Of a DNA stretch of 64,000 nt, positions 35,229 through 46,700 are shown piece after piece; the first letter of the stretch is position 1, and each line of letters opens with the position of its first letter. The notes below the pieces were generated by a model. That model was given only the letters and a program-made list of their open reading frames with translations. It did not search any database and had not been told where the DNA came from. Source of the DNA: Megalobrama amblycephala (taxonomy: Eukaryota > Chordata > Actinopteri > Cypriniformes > Xenocyprididae). The DNA lies in contig NC_063044.1 in the NCBI RefSeq assembly GCF_018812025.1, positions 40,989,243-41,053,242 on the forward strand, given 5' to 3'. Position numbers and translations under genes: made by a program.

Positions 35229-37090
35229 TTGCCAGCAGACTGAGTTAAGGACCTATCAGCCTGTGCAATCTAGAGTTTCATGACAGAACTTTGTATATAT
35301 AGGGCTGTTATCTATTAAATAAAATCATATTAACAAAAGCCATTTTTGCACAGTAGAAGTGGTACAGAAGCTGCAGCCACTTCTGCTGTCACATTTAGAT
35401 GAATTTACACAGACTGTTTAATGCAGCTCAAAGGAGGCATGAATCCATGTGTCATTAAAAATATGTTCTATAGTATGAATGAAATGTGACTTGTCAGTTG
35501 CATTGCTTCACTGCCATTCACAAATCCTCCCCCATGGCCTCATGGGATAGCAAGGAGTCCATTGATTGCCCATTTCAAATCTCGCTGCTAGTAGCAGGTC
35601 ATTCAGGTACTTTTTGCTTACTGTTTTATGAAAAATATGAATTCGGACATACTACACATTTCACATACTGTTTTTTGTGTGTACTATATAGCAGGCATAT
35701 TCAAACACAGTCATTAAATCATTAATTCAATTGATTCTTTCAAAACAGTTGATTCATTCAGGAACAAAGTCTTCTGTCTGTAATGAATGAGTCATTGAAT
35801 CATTCGCTCATTGTAGTACTTTTAATTACTGAAATAGAAGTATCTAGATGTCATACAGTATTAATTATTTTTAATTGAAATGTTGTATAAAATCAAGATC
35901 ACATATATACAATAGTGCTGATATTTGTGGAAATAGCCCTTATCTTGAATTTTGGAAGAACTTTATTTATTTTGGTGACAAGTTAATTGCCAACCATGAA
36001 TAAAGTGGCTGAAGTGACATCTGCAAATGGACTATACAATTACATATGCAGTGATATTCCTGTTATGACACACTGGTCACACAAGAACAGATGATTTCAA
36101 TGTTTCAGTTAATTTCCACAAATGGACCACATAGCCTGCCTCCTGCTCTTCATTTCAGTGGCAACCAGAAACTTGTATTACAAATTCCCCATAATAAATA
36201 ACACATATAGAGCACAGATGAGAGACAACATAAAAATTTGATGCATCGTGCCCTTTACTCGAAGAATAAGTGTTCTGAAATCAATAGCATAGATGAAAAT
36301 AAGAAAAAAAGACATACAGCATGAAATTATCAGGCATTCTGCTGAATCTTACACTGAACAACAAGAGCGCAATCAGTCAGAGGTCCTAACTGTAATGATG
36401 CTCTTTGTATTCAAGCCCCGTCTGCTATTAGAGATCGCTTGAGGGATCCATTCCCATAGTCTTCATCAAAGTGGCAGCAGTCCCCAGTGACCAACTCTAC
36501 TTCTGTTTCCAGACTTTGCACAGCAATTCAAAACCCCCAAGTAAAGAATTGGAAACAGCAATGAGGGCACCTTTACCCTAAAGAAATATGGTATACATCA
36601 ATAAAAATAAATTAAAAAAAACAGACAGCATACTGAATTCTTATTAGTTATGATTGACTGTTTTATTTAAGCCTCTCTGTTTGTTAAGTGAACCCTGTAC
36701 CTGTTGTATTGCACTTTCAACAAGCATGACAGATGAATAGCTGAGGGAGAAAATCACATTGAAAGAAAAGGTTCCAATACACACAAACAAATATGTCTGT
36801 ATGCAGACAGAAAATGCATCAATTGTGGCAACATGAATTCGTCTGAATTTAGGTCCTTGAACATCAGCGGGGAAACCCTAGAGTACTAAACTAGAGTGCC
36901 AAAGGGAATTTCATTAGTCCATGTGGATTGAGTTACTGTACTGCTGAAATGGCTTTCATACATTTTCCATAGGCCAATTGGACCAAAAAAAAAAAAAAAA
37001 AAAAAAATACACAATTAGGTATAGGAATGGAGACAATGGTGGAAGTAATATAATCTTGGAGGGCAATAACAATAAATTTTGTAAAAAGTC
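35229..37090. other. Intergenic, no gene recognised
   Basis: No supported exon. A poly(A) run of about 23 lies at 36985-37007. Confidence 0.5.
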
Positions 37091-37095
37091 TCATA

Positions 37096-38644
37096 CAACC
37101 CGAATGTCCAGAAATGTTGGGATGTTTTTAAATTTGAATAAAATAAAAACTAAAAGACTTTCAAATCACATGAGCCAATATTTTATTCACAATAGAACAT
37201 AGATAACAAATGTTTAAACAGAGAAATTTTACAATTTTATGCACAAAATGAGCTAATTTCAAATTTGATTCCTGCTACAGGTCTCAAAATATTTGGGATG
37301 GGGGCATGTTTATCATGGTGTAGCATCTCCTCTTCTTTTCAAAACAGTTTGAAGACGTCTGGGCATTGAGCTTATGAGTTTCTGGAGTTTTGGTGTTGGA
37401 ATTTGGTCCCATTCTTGCCTGATATAGATTTCCAGGTGCTGAAGAGTTCGTGGTTGTCTTCTGTTTAATGATGTGCCAGATGTTCTCTAGGTGGAAGATC
37501 TGGACTCCAGGCAGGCCAATTCAGCACCCGGACTCTTCTACGATGAAGCCATGCTGTTGTAATAGTTGTATGAGGTTTGCATTGTCCTGCTGAAATACAC
37601 AAGGCCTTCCCTGAAATAGACGTCTAAAGGGGAGCATATGTTGCTCTAAAACCTTTATATACCTTTCAACATTCATAGTGCCTTCCAAAACATGCAAGCT
37701 GCCCATACCGTATGCACTTATGCACCCCCATACCATCAGAGATGCTGGCTTTTGAACTGAACACTGATAACACGCTGGAAGGTCTTCCTCCTCTTTAGCC
37801 CGGAGGACACGGTGTCCGTGATTTCCAATAAGAATGTCAAATTCTGACCATAGAACAACTTTCCACTTTGAAACAGTCCATTTTAAATGAGCCTTGGCCC
37901 ACAGGACACAATGGCGCTTCTGGACCATGTTTACATATGGCTTCTAATTTGCATGATAGAGCTTAGTTGGCATCTGCAGATGGCACGGCGGATTGTGTTT
38001 ACCGACAGTAGTTTCTGGAAGTATTCCTGGGCCCATTTAGTAATGTCATTGACACAATCATGCCAGTGAGTGATGCAGTGTCATCTGAGGGCCGAAGACC
38101 ACGGGCATCCAATAAAGGTCTTCGGCCTTGTCCCTTACGCACAGAGATTTCTCCAGTTTCTCTGAGTCTTTTGATGATGTTATGCACTGTACATGATGAG
38201 ATTTGCAAAGCCTTTGCAATTTGACATTAAGGAAGATTGTTTTTAAAGTATTCCACAATATTTGTACGCACTCTTTCACAGCTCTGCTCATCTTTACTTC
38301 TGAGAGACTCTGCCTCTCTAAGAAATCCCTTTTATAGCTAATTATGTTACAGACCTGATATCAATTAACTTAATTAGTTGCTAGATGTTCTCCCAGCTGA
38401 ATCTTTTCAAAGTTTCTTGCTTTTTCAGCCATTTGTTGCCCCCAACTGTTTTGAGTCCTGTAGCAGGAATCAAATTTGAAATGAGCTTTAGTGGATAAAA
38501 GTGTAAAATTTCTCTGTTTAAACATTTGTTATGTTATCTATGTTCTATTGTGAATAAAATATTGGCTCATGTGATTTGAAAGTCTTTTATTTTTCATTTT
38601 ATTCAAATTTTAAAAACATCCCAACATTTCAGGAATTCGGGTTG
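37096..38644 (-). mobile_element. Tc1-like transposon, 1549 bp, full-length with dead transposase
   Basis: Bounded by TA at 37094-37095 and 38645-38646, the Tc1/mariner target. Long terminal inverted repeats of roughly 190 bp: left CAACCCGAATGTCCAGAAAT, right (inverted) CAACCCGAATTCCTGAAATG, with inner matches such as CACATGAGCCAATATTTTAT on both sides. The transposase remnant is on the minus strand. Confidence 0.93.
37313..38291 (-). pseudogene. Tc1-like (IS630/mariner-type) transposase, disabled
   Basis: Minus-strand pieces in at least three frames. An N-terminal helix-turn-helix region (about 38291-38000) includes SSCTVHNIIKRLRETGEISV and a following GRRPLLDARGLRP. The central piece (37928-37521) includes [16 protein letters not shown], then [37 protein letters not shown] and VFQQDNA. 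The first catalytic Asp, expected right after the WS of this piece, is missing through a small in-frame deletion; the second is present in QQDNA but the following PHTA is lost by frameshift. SPDL and ENIW-type remnants near 37500 mark the third catalytic region. Multiple frameshifts and stops make it non-functional. In an intact element this enzyme cuts and inserts at TA. Confidence 0.9.
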
Positions 38645-38646
38645 TA

Positions 38647-39100
38647 TATGTAACATGTATATGTGTTGTCTGGGCGGTGCATCATTCATAGATGAATTTC
38701 AAAGGCAGTGCACAGTTGTGACCTGCATGACTCCTTTGCAGACCAAGACCAGGAGCAAACACACAGTGGATATAATATTCCTCTTTGTCTTGATTGCTGT
38801 GATTTTGCTAAGTAATATGTGCTCCTGCTTTTGTTGAGCTGAAACAACATTCCAAAAACATATACACCACCCATAAAATCAGAGGGAAATTATAGGTGAA
38901 AAAATAGAGTAGAAGCCCCTAACCCTTGTTGTAAGCTTGTAAACTTGACATTAACAGTAAACCTATTCCTCAAATCTGATTGAAATGTTGTTCCAGGATT
39001 AACAAAGATGTTTAACTTGGTGAAATTGAATTCACCCTTTGTCTTCATCTTCCTCTGCCTTTTCGACTTTTCCTGTTGATGCTCTTTGTCTTTTTTAAAT
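38647..39100. other. Intergenic, no gene recognised
   Basis: No supported exon or nameable repeat. Confidence 0.5.
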
Positions 39101-39103
39101 ATA

Positions 39104-39285
39104 CCCTGCTGAAAAATCCAGTATTGCTGGTCACCGGAATAAGGTTAAGGTATGTTTTGCATGCTGGTTTCTGGTTTGCTGGTCTCCAGCATGGGAAGTG
39201 GTATTGATGGTGGACAAGCAGCTCAGTTTTGCTTCACACCAACTGGACCAGCAAATGCTGGTTTATGCTGGATTTTTCAGCAGGG
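39104..39285. mobile_element. Small MITE with 18-20 bp inverted ends
   Basis: CCCTGCTGAAAAATCCAGTA at the left and TGCTGGATTTTTCAGCAGGG at the right are inverted copies; the interior repeats GCTGGT motifs. A type of element common in fish genomes. Confidence 0.85.
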
Positions 39286-39287
39286 GT

Positions 39288-39311
39288 AGAGAGAGAGAGA
39301 GAGAGAGAGAG
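39288..39311. repeat. GA microsatellite
   Basis: About 11 AG units abutting the MITE. Confidence 0.9.
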
Positions 39312-39741
39312 TCACTTTTGAATGTAAATTTGAGACAAATGTGTTCATAATATAAAATGTGCACTTTCAGTTTTGCATACATGCCATCCTTCTGTCATAT
39401 TAGCATGAGCAATGATGCCTTGGAGATGTATTGATTTGGTCATAGTGTGTATCCAATTTGGGGGGTGGGGGGGACTGTAAACGGATTGCAATTGAATTCC
39501 AATCTCTTGGGAAATATATTCCAATAGATTTCTAAATTATGCCTCTAAAAGAAAAAATGCCCATGTGCAAAAGTGATGCCAAAAGTAAATGCCATGTGAG
39601 TTCAGGCCTCCTTCTGAATAATTTACCATGTTCTTATTCTAGATTTGTGCATGTGCGTATCTTAGCCGCATTGATGCAACATTAGAAACGCACATGAAAA
39701 GATCTTCGTGGGAATGTGAATAGAGAAAGAAACACTGCATG

Positions 39742-39763
39742 TTCTCTCTCTCTCTCTCTCTCT
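39742..39763. repeat. CT microsatellite
   Basis: About ten CT units just upstream of the putative galr2 first exon, ending in CTCTTGCAG. Confidence 0.9.
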
Positions 39764-39769
39764 TGCAGT

Positions 39770-40002
39770 AAAGTGTGAGCCTTTACCACAATGTGGAGGA
39801 GGAGCCTCCATATGTGAGGGGGAGTGAGGGCGGGAACGCAAGAGGCATAGAGAAACGGAGAAGCGGAATGAGAGGAGATGAAGCTTGTTCAGGAGCTGTT
39901 ACATTCTGAAAGCATCACTAGCTTTTCTGGAGACCGGAAGCTTCTCAATATTACAATGACACTGAGTTGTGGATATACAGTCATGGTTCATCTCATGAGC
40001 TG
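39770..40002 (+). promoter_or_regulatory. galr2: Putative galr2 promoter and untranslated first exon
   Basis: A local rise in GC content (GTGAGGGGGAGTGAGGGCGG at 39818-39837, GC-box-like) precedes a consensus donor, GAGCTG then GTAAGTGA, with intron from 40003. An acceptor (TGACCTTTTGCAG ending 43352) lies 24 bp before the galr2 ATG. The arrangement suggests a non-coding exon ending at 40002 spliced to 43353. No TATA box is evident and the start site is unknown. CTCTCTTGCAG at 39769 could alternatively make this an internal exon. Confidence 0.35.
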
Positions 40003-41640
40003 GTAAGTGAAAAGCAACTGTTTGAAATTCTCATACTGTCATCAGATGTGGACTCTCTGGCATGTACATTTCCTAAGACACCTCAAGAATGACGTTTAAT
40101 GTATGTATATTTCTATGATGACCTTGGACAGCATGGGCGTTCGTGACTTATTTTAATTTATCTGAATTTATCTTCACCCTACAAGATGAATTTACTGTAT
40201 ATACTGCATTGATTTGACATGTAATGCATCTGGGTTACAATGTTTCTTTCTGTAACGTGTCCGTATACTCAATTTATTCTGCTGCTGCATTTAATATATT
40301 TATACATGTCATATTCTTTAATGAGTCTCTTTTGAAATCTCACTCCACAGTGATGCAGTTCATGTACGGAAATGCTTTTAATTGGCTCATGAGTTCATGA
40401 AAGTTTGACTCAATTAATTTTAAATGGCAAACGAGTTTAAAAGGGGGGTTAGTGACACAGGCGGTGCTATTTGAGGCGGTTTCGTGCACCATTCGACAAG
40501 TGACAAAACGGATGCACTCTGTCACTGTAACCAAAGGGATCAGTTAAACAGCCCTGCTTCTTGAAGGACGCTTGATGTTATATTCACTGACAGCTAGACA
40601 GCTGGCTTCACATGAAAGACAGTCAGGTGTGTTTACAAAAGGGATCGTTCTGAAACAAAGATGCCAAAGACTGAGATGCCAAAAGCCAAACAACACATAC
40701 TCTTGTGGTATGAATCTATAAACAACCTAACCTGCACCATCTGATTAATAACACTGCAGCATAATTCACAGATCCTCAGAGCTGATCTGGTTAAGAGCTG
40801 TTTTTGAATTGCATTGGTGGTTTTTAAGTAATTTCTGAAAAACACTTGAGAGATGGGAGATGAAAAAGAGAGAAGCACTTAAAGCTACTGTTGAGAAATA
40901 AATAAATAAAAATATTGGTTTTGAGATGCCTTAACAAATAGTCAATACACATCAACAAACCTCTATTTTATTTTTAAGAAATCAAATGTCTGTTGAAATG
41001 TCTTAATTTTCTTTTTGCTCTTCTTTCTCTCCTCTCCTTTCATCGCTTTCTAACTTCCCCTTTACTCTCAATTATCGATAAAGGCATTGCAGAAGCAAGA
41101 AAATATATGTGATAAATGTGTCCAGGAAAGCTTAACCTCTCAGAGTAAATTGCTTCCTGTTCATTTACCCCAATTTACCGCTATAAAGGTCTTGCTAAAT
41201 AATGAGTCACTCTCTGTTCCTGCTTGAGAAAAAAAGATTGTGTGATCTTAAGGCTTACATTGTTTAATCAAACAAAACAATCAGTAGATGTAATGAAATT
41301 GGTTTTGAAGAGGGATTGAAGATTGTCATTTTAATTATATTATGATGAATGTCTGACAGCCAATTACAGACTAATAGAACATGTGCGCATTTCTGCATGG
41401 AGCAGATTAGCCACCTATATTCTACATACTACTTTTTTTTATTGTAAGCTGGTTATGTCACACTTTTAAAATGCACTTTGTGGGCCTATTAGGGAGAACA
41501 GCTCTACATTTGCTACTCCATTTTCCTGAAAGCTCTTGCATTTTCCACACTTAACAATGCTCTTTGCAATTTCAGGTTTGCATTACTTTTGCAGGATTCA
41601 CCTGTTGCATTATATTATTAGTATATTTCATTTTTATGAA
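40003..41640. other. Putative galr2 5' intron, no gene recognised
   Basis: AT-rich sequence with no supported exon. Confidence 0.4.
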
Positions 41641-41649
41641 AGGTTTAGG

Positions 41650-42215
41650 TAACACATTAGTATGGGGAACAATTCTCACTTTTAACTAGTTGCTTATTAG
41701 CTTGTATATTGGCTGTATATTTGTACTTATAAAGCACATATTAATGCCTTGTTCTACATGACTATATTCTACATTCCTAAATCCGTACCCCAAATACCTA
41801 AACTTAAAGGGTTAGTTTACACAAAAATGAAAATAATGCCATTTATTACTAACCCTCATGTTGTTCTACACCTGTAAGACCTTTGTTTTTTCTTCAAAAC
41901 ACGTTTTGAAATTGTCTATCACTAGAATATTGTTGAAAAGTCGTTATTTTGTCTTTTTTGGTGCACAAAAAGTATTCTCGTCGCTTTATAATATTAAGGT
42001 TGAACCACTGTAGTCACATGAACTGTTGTAAATATGTCCTCTATACATAATCTTAATTTATGTTCTAAAGATGAACGAAGGTCTTACGGATGTGGAACGA
42101 CATAATGACATAATTTTCATTTTTGGGTGACCTAAACCTTTAAATGCTGCAACAATTACCTTCCTAACTATTAAGCCGTAAATTAAGAGTTTATTGAGGC
42201 AAAAGTCGTAGTTAA
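41650..42215. repeat. Interspersed repeat split by a TTAA element
   Basis: Left part 41650-41817 (CTAGTTGCTTATTAGCTTG ... CAAATACCTAAAC) and right part 42140-42215 (CTTCCTAACTATTAAG ... GAGTTTATTGAGGCAAAAGT). A second copy is broken in the same way across 44015-47165. Confidence 0.65.
41818..42139. mobile_element. Complete 322-bp TTAA-flanked element
   Basis: TTAA (41814-41817) then AGGGTTAGTTTACACAAAAA; right end TTTTTGGGTGACCTAAACCT then TTAA (42140-42143). Its right half matches 5490-5756, 48673-48907 and 63430-63640 (TATTCTCGTCGCTTTATAAT). Both termini and target duplications are intact, making it the clearest small copy. Confidence 0.85.
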
Positions 42216-43352
42216 TAGTAAATTTGTGTTTTCCATACTGAAGTGTTACCATGTTTTTTATTAAATTCAATTGTAATAATTTATTAAAATAAATATTTTC
42301 CAGCACTAATATTAACTTACTTGAGAAGAAAAAATGCATAAATTATTAAAACTTCTCTGAGACTCAAATTAAGTTTTTCTTCACTCCAATTTTTCCGTAC
42401 CCCACATCAATTTTTTCCTGGTTTTAAGCATAAATATACCAAAGTTTAGTCAATTTAGATGCAATAAATTTAAGATATAAAAACAAGTCTTATCTCACAC
42501 AATTTTGCTTCCCATTTGAATTGAGATGTAAATCAAGTGTAACCAGAGATGAACCATTTTGAAACTGAATTTATCTCAGCTGAATTTAAATTTCAAAACA
42601 TATTAATGGTGCAATCAAAATATTATTTATTGGGAAGTCAACAATGTATAATTCACTATGTGTGCTTTTTAATGGAAAGGATAAAAATTGATGTCTTTTT
42701 TTTTTTTTTTTCCCATAGCCCGATCGATATCTGAAGTGGAGAAATCGATGCTGGCTGTTTCTGAGCAACACCTATTGGGACATACTGTGGACTTACCACT
42801 GGTAGGAAATTGCATTCCTTCTCATTCGTCAGGTCTAACCAACAATAACATGCTAATATGATCCTGCAATAATCCATTGTATTGCACTCCATAATATCAT
42901 GCCATATTGACACATCTATATTTTTATCCAAACAACTTTCCACTAAGATCTCTGATGATTACAAAGTGAATTTTTCCATTTCATTTTGATTAGCTCTCAA
43001 CCAGATGGTGCCATGCTCTTCATATCTCAACAAGACTGGTTCATTGCCTTTGGAGAGGTCATGATAGCTTTCTGAATTTGATTTTAGTCTTGACTCTTTG
43101 TACTTGCACAAGCTTTTATGATCTTTTGTAATCAAAATGTACTTCATGTTCATCAAAATGTATGACTTCTTGAGTCTGATCCTCCTGATATTTCCTCTCA
43201 GTGCTGGTCTAGCTATAAAACTTCTCATAAGAGATTTTAAATCTCATCACATTGTGATTCAGTTTCCGGAAAGATTTGTGAGATTTGCAGGAAAGTGCCT
43301 AGAGTCTAAGCACAAACTACATCAGTGTCTCATAATTTATGACCTTTTGCAG
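42216..43352. other. Upstream of galr2 ATG, no other gene recognised
   Basis: The frame entering galr2 is open upstream from 43137, but the segment before 43353 is ended by a good acceptor and is probably intron; its conceptual product ([11 protein letters not shown]...) has no receptor-like features. Confidence 0.5.
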
Positions 43353-43376
43353 GGCTCTGGAACTTACCGTCTTAAA
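43353..43376 (+). other. galr2: galr2 5' UTR directly upstream of the ATG
   Basis: 24 bp between the acceptor CTTTTGCAG and the ATG. Start context TTAAAATGT is modest (A at -3, T at +4). Confidence 0.45.
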
Positions 43377-43750
43377 ATGTCAGATCACGAGGACCTGACT
43401 AAAGCCATGGGCCACTGGAACTCCTCCGAGAGCTACCAGCTCAACCCGGCCAGTGTCATTGTGTCTGTGGTCTTCTCGCTCATCTTCCTCTTAGGGACCA
43501 TTGGGAACAGTCTGGTACTGGCTGTGCTCCTCAGAAGTGGACAGGTTGGGTACAACACAACCAATCTGTTCATCCTCAACCTCAGTGTAGCCGATTTCTT
43601 CTTCATCATCTTCTGTGTGCCTTTCCAAGCAACCATCTACTCTCTGGAGGGTTGGGTTTTCGGGTCCTTCATGTGCAAGGTGGTTCACTTCTTCATCAAC
43701 CTCACCATGTATGCTAGCAGTTTCACTTTGGCAGCGGTGTCTGTGGACAG
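43377..43750 (+). CDS. galr2: galr2 coding exon 1 (N terminus to TM3)
   Basis: Residues 1-124 and two bases of Arg125. Donor GTGGGTGC. Covers TM1-TM3 and ends inside the DRY motif. Confidence 0.93.
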
Positions 43751-46700
43751 GTGGGTGCTTTGTTTTTCAATTATAGGCTTTTTTTTTAAATAAAAAAATA
43801 TCAAAACATTTTTCACACTCTCGCTGGTTTATTTAATTTGGTCAATATGTGGTTCAACAGGACAATTGTCATTGTTTCTCCAATTAATTAAATTCCCATC
43901 ATAGTGTCATTTCTGCCACATCTCAAATGATGTTTTGTGTTTAATGGCATTCTGTGATTGAAATTATGCAGTAAAAATGATGTTACAACTATAGAAGGGT
44001 AACCCCCTTTCCGGTCCAATTCTCTCTATTAACTGGTGCTTATTACTATTGGCTGTTTAGTATTTATAAAGCAAATATTAAAGAATTAGTTCACTTTTAA
44101 ATAAACCTTTGCTGATAATTTACTCACCCCCACGTCATCCAAGATGTTCATGTCCTTCTTTCTTTAGTCGAAAAGAAATTAAGGTTTTTGATGAAAACAT
44201 TCCAGGATTTTTCTCCTTATAATGGGCTTCAATGGGCACCAGACGGTTCAAGGTCCAAATGACAGTTTCAGTGCAGCTTCAAATGGCTTTAAACGATACC
44301 AGACGATGAATAAGGGTCTTATCTAGCGAAACGATCGGTCATTTAAAAATTTTTTTTAAAAAAGTTTACGTTTTATAAGCACAAATGCTCTGTTCTGGGA
44401 TGCGCGTTCGTGACGTCACGTAATACGCAATTACGTTAAAAAGGTCACGCTTGACATAGGCGGAAGTACAGAGTCGGTGTTTACGAGTTGAAATTGCAAA
44501 TACTAACCCTGCGTCTCAATCAGCTCCCTAGTTCCCTAGGTCGTGAATCAGTATATCATGAAAGTGAATGTGGCTGATTCCCTGATCAGTGCCGTGACTA
44601 CTGAACTAGGGAGCTGATTGAGACACACGGTAAATCAAACGCCGTTTACAAAAAAAGGTAAAACAACTAATGGTTCTTCCATCCTGTGTTGTCTGTGCCA
44701 TCAGACTGTCATCTCCATCAGAACAAAAACACCTCTAAAGCGGGTCGCACACCGGACGCGCGAGCTCAATTTTGAATCGACTCCTGATAGAAGAGCTGCA
44801 CAATGGGAGTGTTTTACATCAACAGGGAAACGTTACATATGCTTTAATATTTCGCACCGAGGTTAGTGTACATGGAAAATGGCACAACAGAGCAAAATGA
44901 AAGAAAAGGCTACGTTTATTATACATTTTTAGACTTTATTCAAGCTGTTAAACTAAAAGTGTAAAACTAATGTATCTTGCAGCACAGGGTTAAGTCAGTA
45001 TGTACATTAACGACGATTTGAGAGAAATATAATATACATTGAATGTAAAACAATGTACATGGCGCTCTGTGGCGCGGCAGGATTTTGAGTCGTAGCTGGG
45101 CACCGCGGACAGGCGCCGAATGTCGCCGCCGGTGTGCGGACACTCATAGAAAACAATGCGTTCGAATTTTAAAGACTTGGCGCGGTGCTGAGCTTCGCGT
45201 CCGGTGTACGACGCTGTTGCTTAGTAACGGTGGAAATCCATTTTGTCCGGTAATGCAGCGAGATGGAAACAGGGACTCACCGACTGATTCTGATGGCGGG
45301 ATTGAAATGGTCCAGTCGTGGCAGCATTGAGATTCTTCCTCTGTTGGCAATGGTTGGCATTTGCCACACGTCTGCCCGATGCTGGAGAGGTGTGTGTCGC
45401 CGCAGCAGTCTCTTCATCTGCCTAATTTCTTCCTCTGTGTATTCCGTAGTGATGGGACAGTTGATACCGGGGCTCCGATGCTCCGACGCAGTTTTCAAAG
45501 CACTATTGTATCACACACTGTACCGATGCTTGTATCGAAATGACAATACCACGTGATTGATGACGTTTGAAGCTTCAAACGTCATGCAGTATCGGAAAAT
45601 CGGGACAGCTGGTTTGAAAAATTTGGCGCTTCACCTGATACATAAAAGGAAAATGCATTTAATCATGTTTTATTGCTGGGGTCTCAGAGACCCTGAACAA
45701 AATATAAGGGTTAAACTGCTCATCCCAAATGATCAATTATGATCACATCATTGTGTATTTTATATTATTGATCAATATGTGAATCCGTTGAATAGGCTAC
45801 ACATGACAGGAGTTGTGGTCTCATTGTCACAAATTAATTTAGATGAGATTAGTTTAGATCAGATAGAACTGTATTGATCCAAAACAAGAGTGATTCCGTG
45901 TGTCACGGACTTCTGAAGCTTTGTCTGGTCATGTGCTTTTTCAAATCTGCTCCCCATTTGTTAGATATGGTGGAGAAAACAAGTCTGACCACCAGATGTC
46001 GCTAATGTGCACTGTGTTAAAAGCTTCGAGTAATGAACCTTTTTTCGGCACAATTTGATGAAAGCCTCAAACGCTTCAGAAAGCCTCGGTTTCCCATCAC
46101 TAGTATTCCGGTTCAAAAAGGTAGGGCAGGGTGAAAAACTCATCTTCTCCTCGTCCGACATTGTTGTTTTACCTTTTTTTGTAAACGGCCTTTGACTTAG
46201 TATTTGCACGTTCAAGTTGTAAACACTGACTCTGTACTTCCGCCTATGTCAAGCGTGACCTTTTCAACGTAATTGCGTATTACGTGACGTCACGAATGCG
46301 CATCTGAGAACAGAGCAAGGCGAGCATTTGTGCTTATAAAACTTAAATTTTATTTAATTTTTTTTAAAATGACCGATCGTTTCGCTAGATAAGACCCTTA
46401 TTCATCGTATCGTTTAAAGCCCTTTGAAGCTGCATTGAAACTGTCATTTGGACCTTGAACCGTCTGGTGCCCATTGAAGCCCATTATAAGGAGAATAATC
46501 CTGGAATGTTTTCATCAAAAACCTTAATTTCTTTTCGACTGAAGAAAGAAGGACATGGACATCTTGGATGACATGGAGTAAATTATCAGGAAAAGTTTAT
46601 TTAAAAGTGAACTAATTCTTTAATGCCTTATTCTGCATGACCATATTCTACATCCCTTAAAGGATTAGTTCACTTTCAAATAAAATTTTCCTGATAATTT

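Larger units (their letters stand above)
44082..46619. mobile_element. 2538-bp TTAA-flanked foldback with cargo
   Basis: TTAA at 44078-44081 and 46620-46623 flank AGAATTAGTTCAC and GTGAACTAATTCT. The arms pair over about 450 bp or more (44082-44660 less a 117-bp insertion, with 46150-46619), sharing for example CATTCCAGGATT, AACGATCGGTCATTT, GTGACGTCACG and TGACATAGGCGGAAGTACAG. The interior carries three nested segments: a TAA-flanked MITE (44514-44627), a CACACCGGACGCG-end element (44739-45215) and a broken P2RX7-like frame split by a hAT element (45447-46102). TTAA targeting with AGG-type ends suggests a Kolobok-like or piggyBac-like origin; no transposase remains. Confidence 0.85.

Noticed and set aside
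32969..35283. Plus-strand frames up to 435 codons of Leu, Cys, Ala, Val
   Set aside because: Triplet periodicity of the CTG/TTG array opens all three frames simultaneously; no start context, domain or splice evidence.
43137..43376. Upstream extension of galr2 by 80 residues
   Set aside because: The extension has no GALR2-like sequence, an acceptor sits at 43352, and the ATG at 43377 gives the family-typical N terminus with its glycosylation site.
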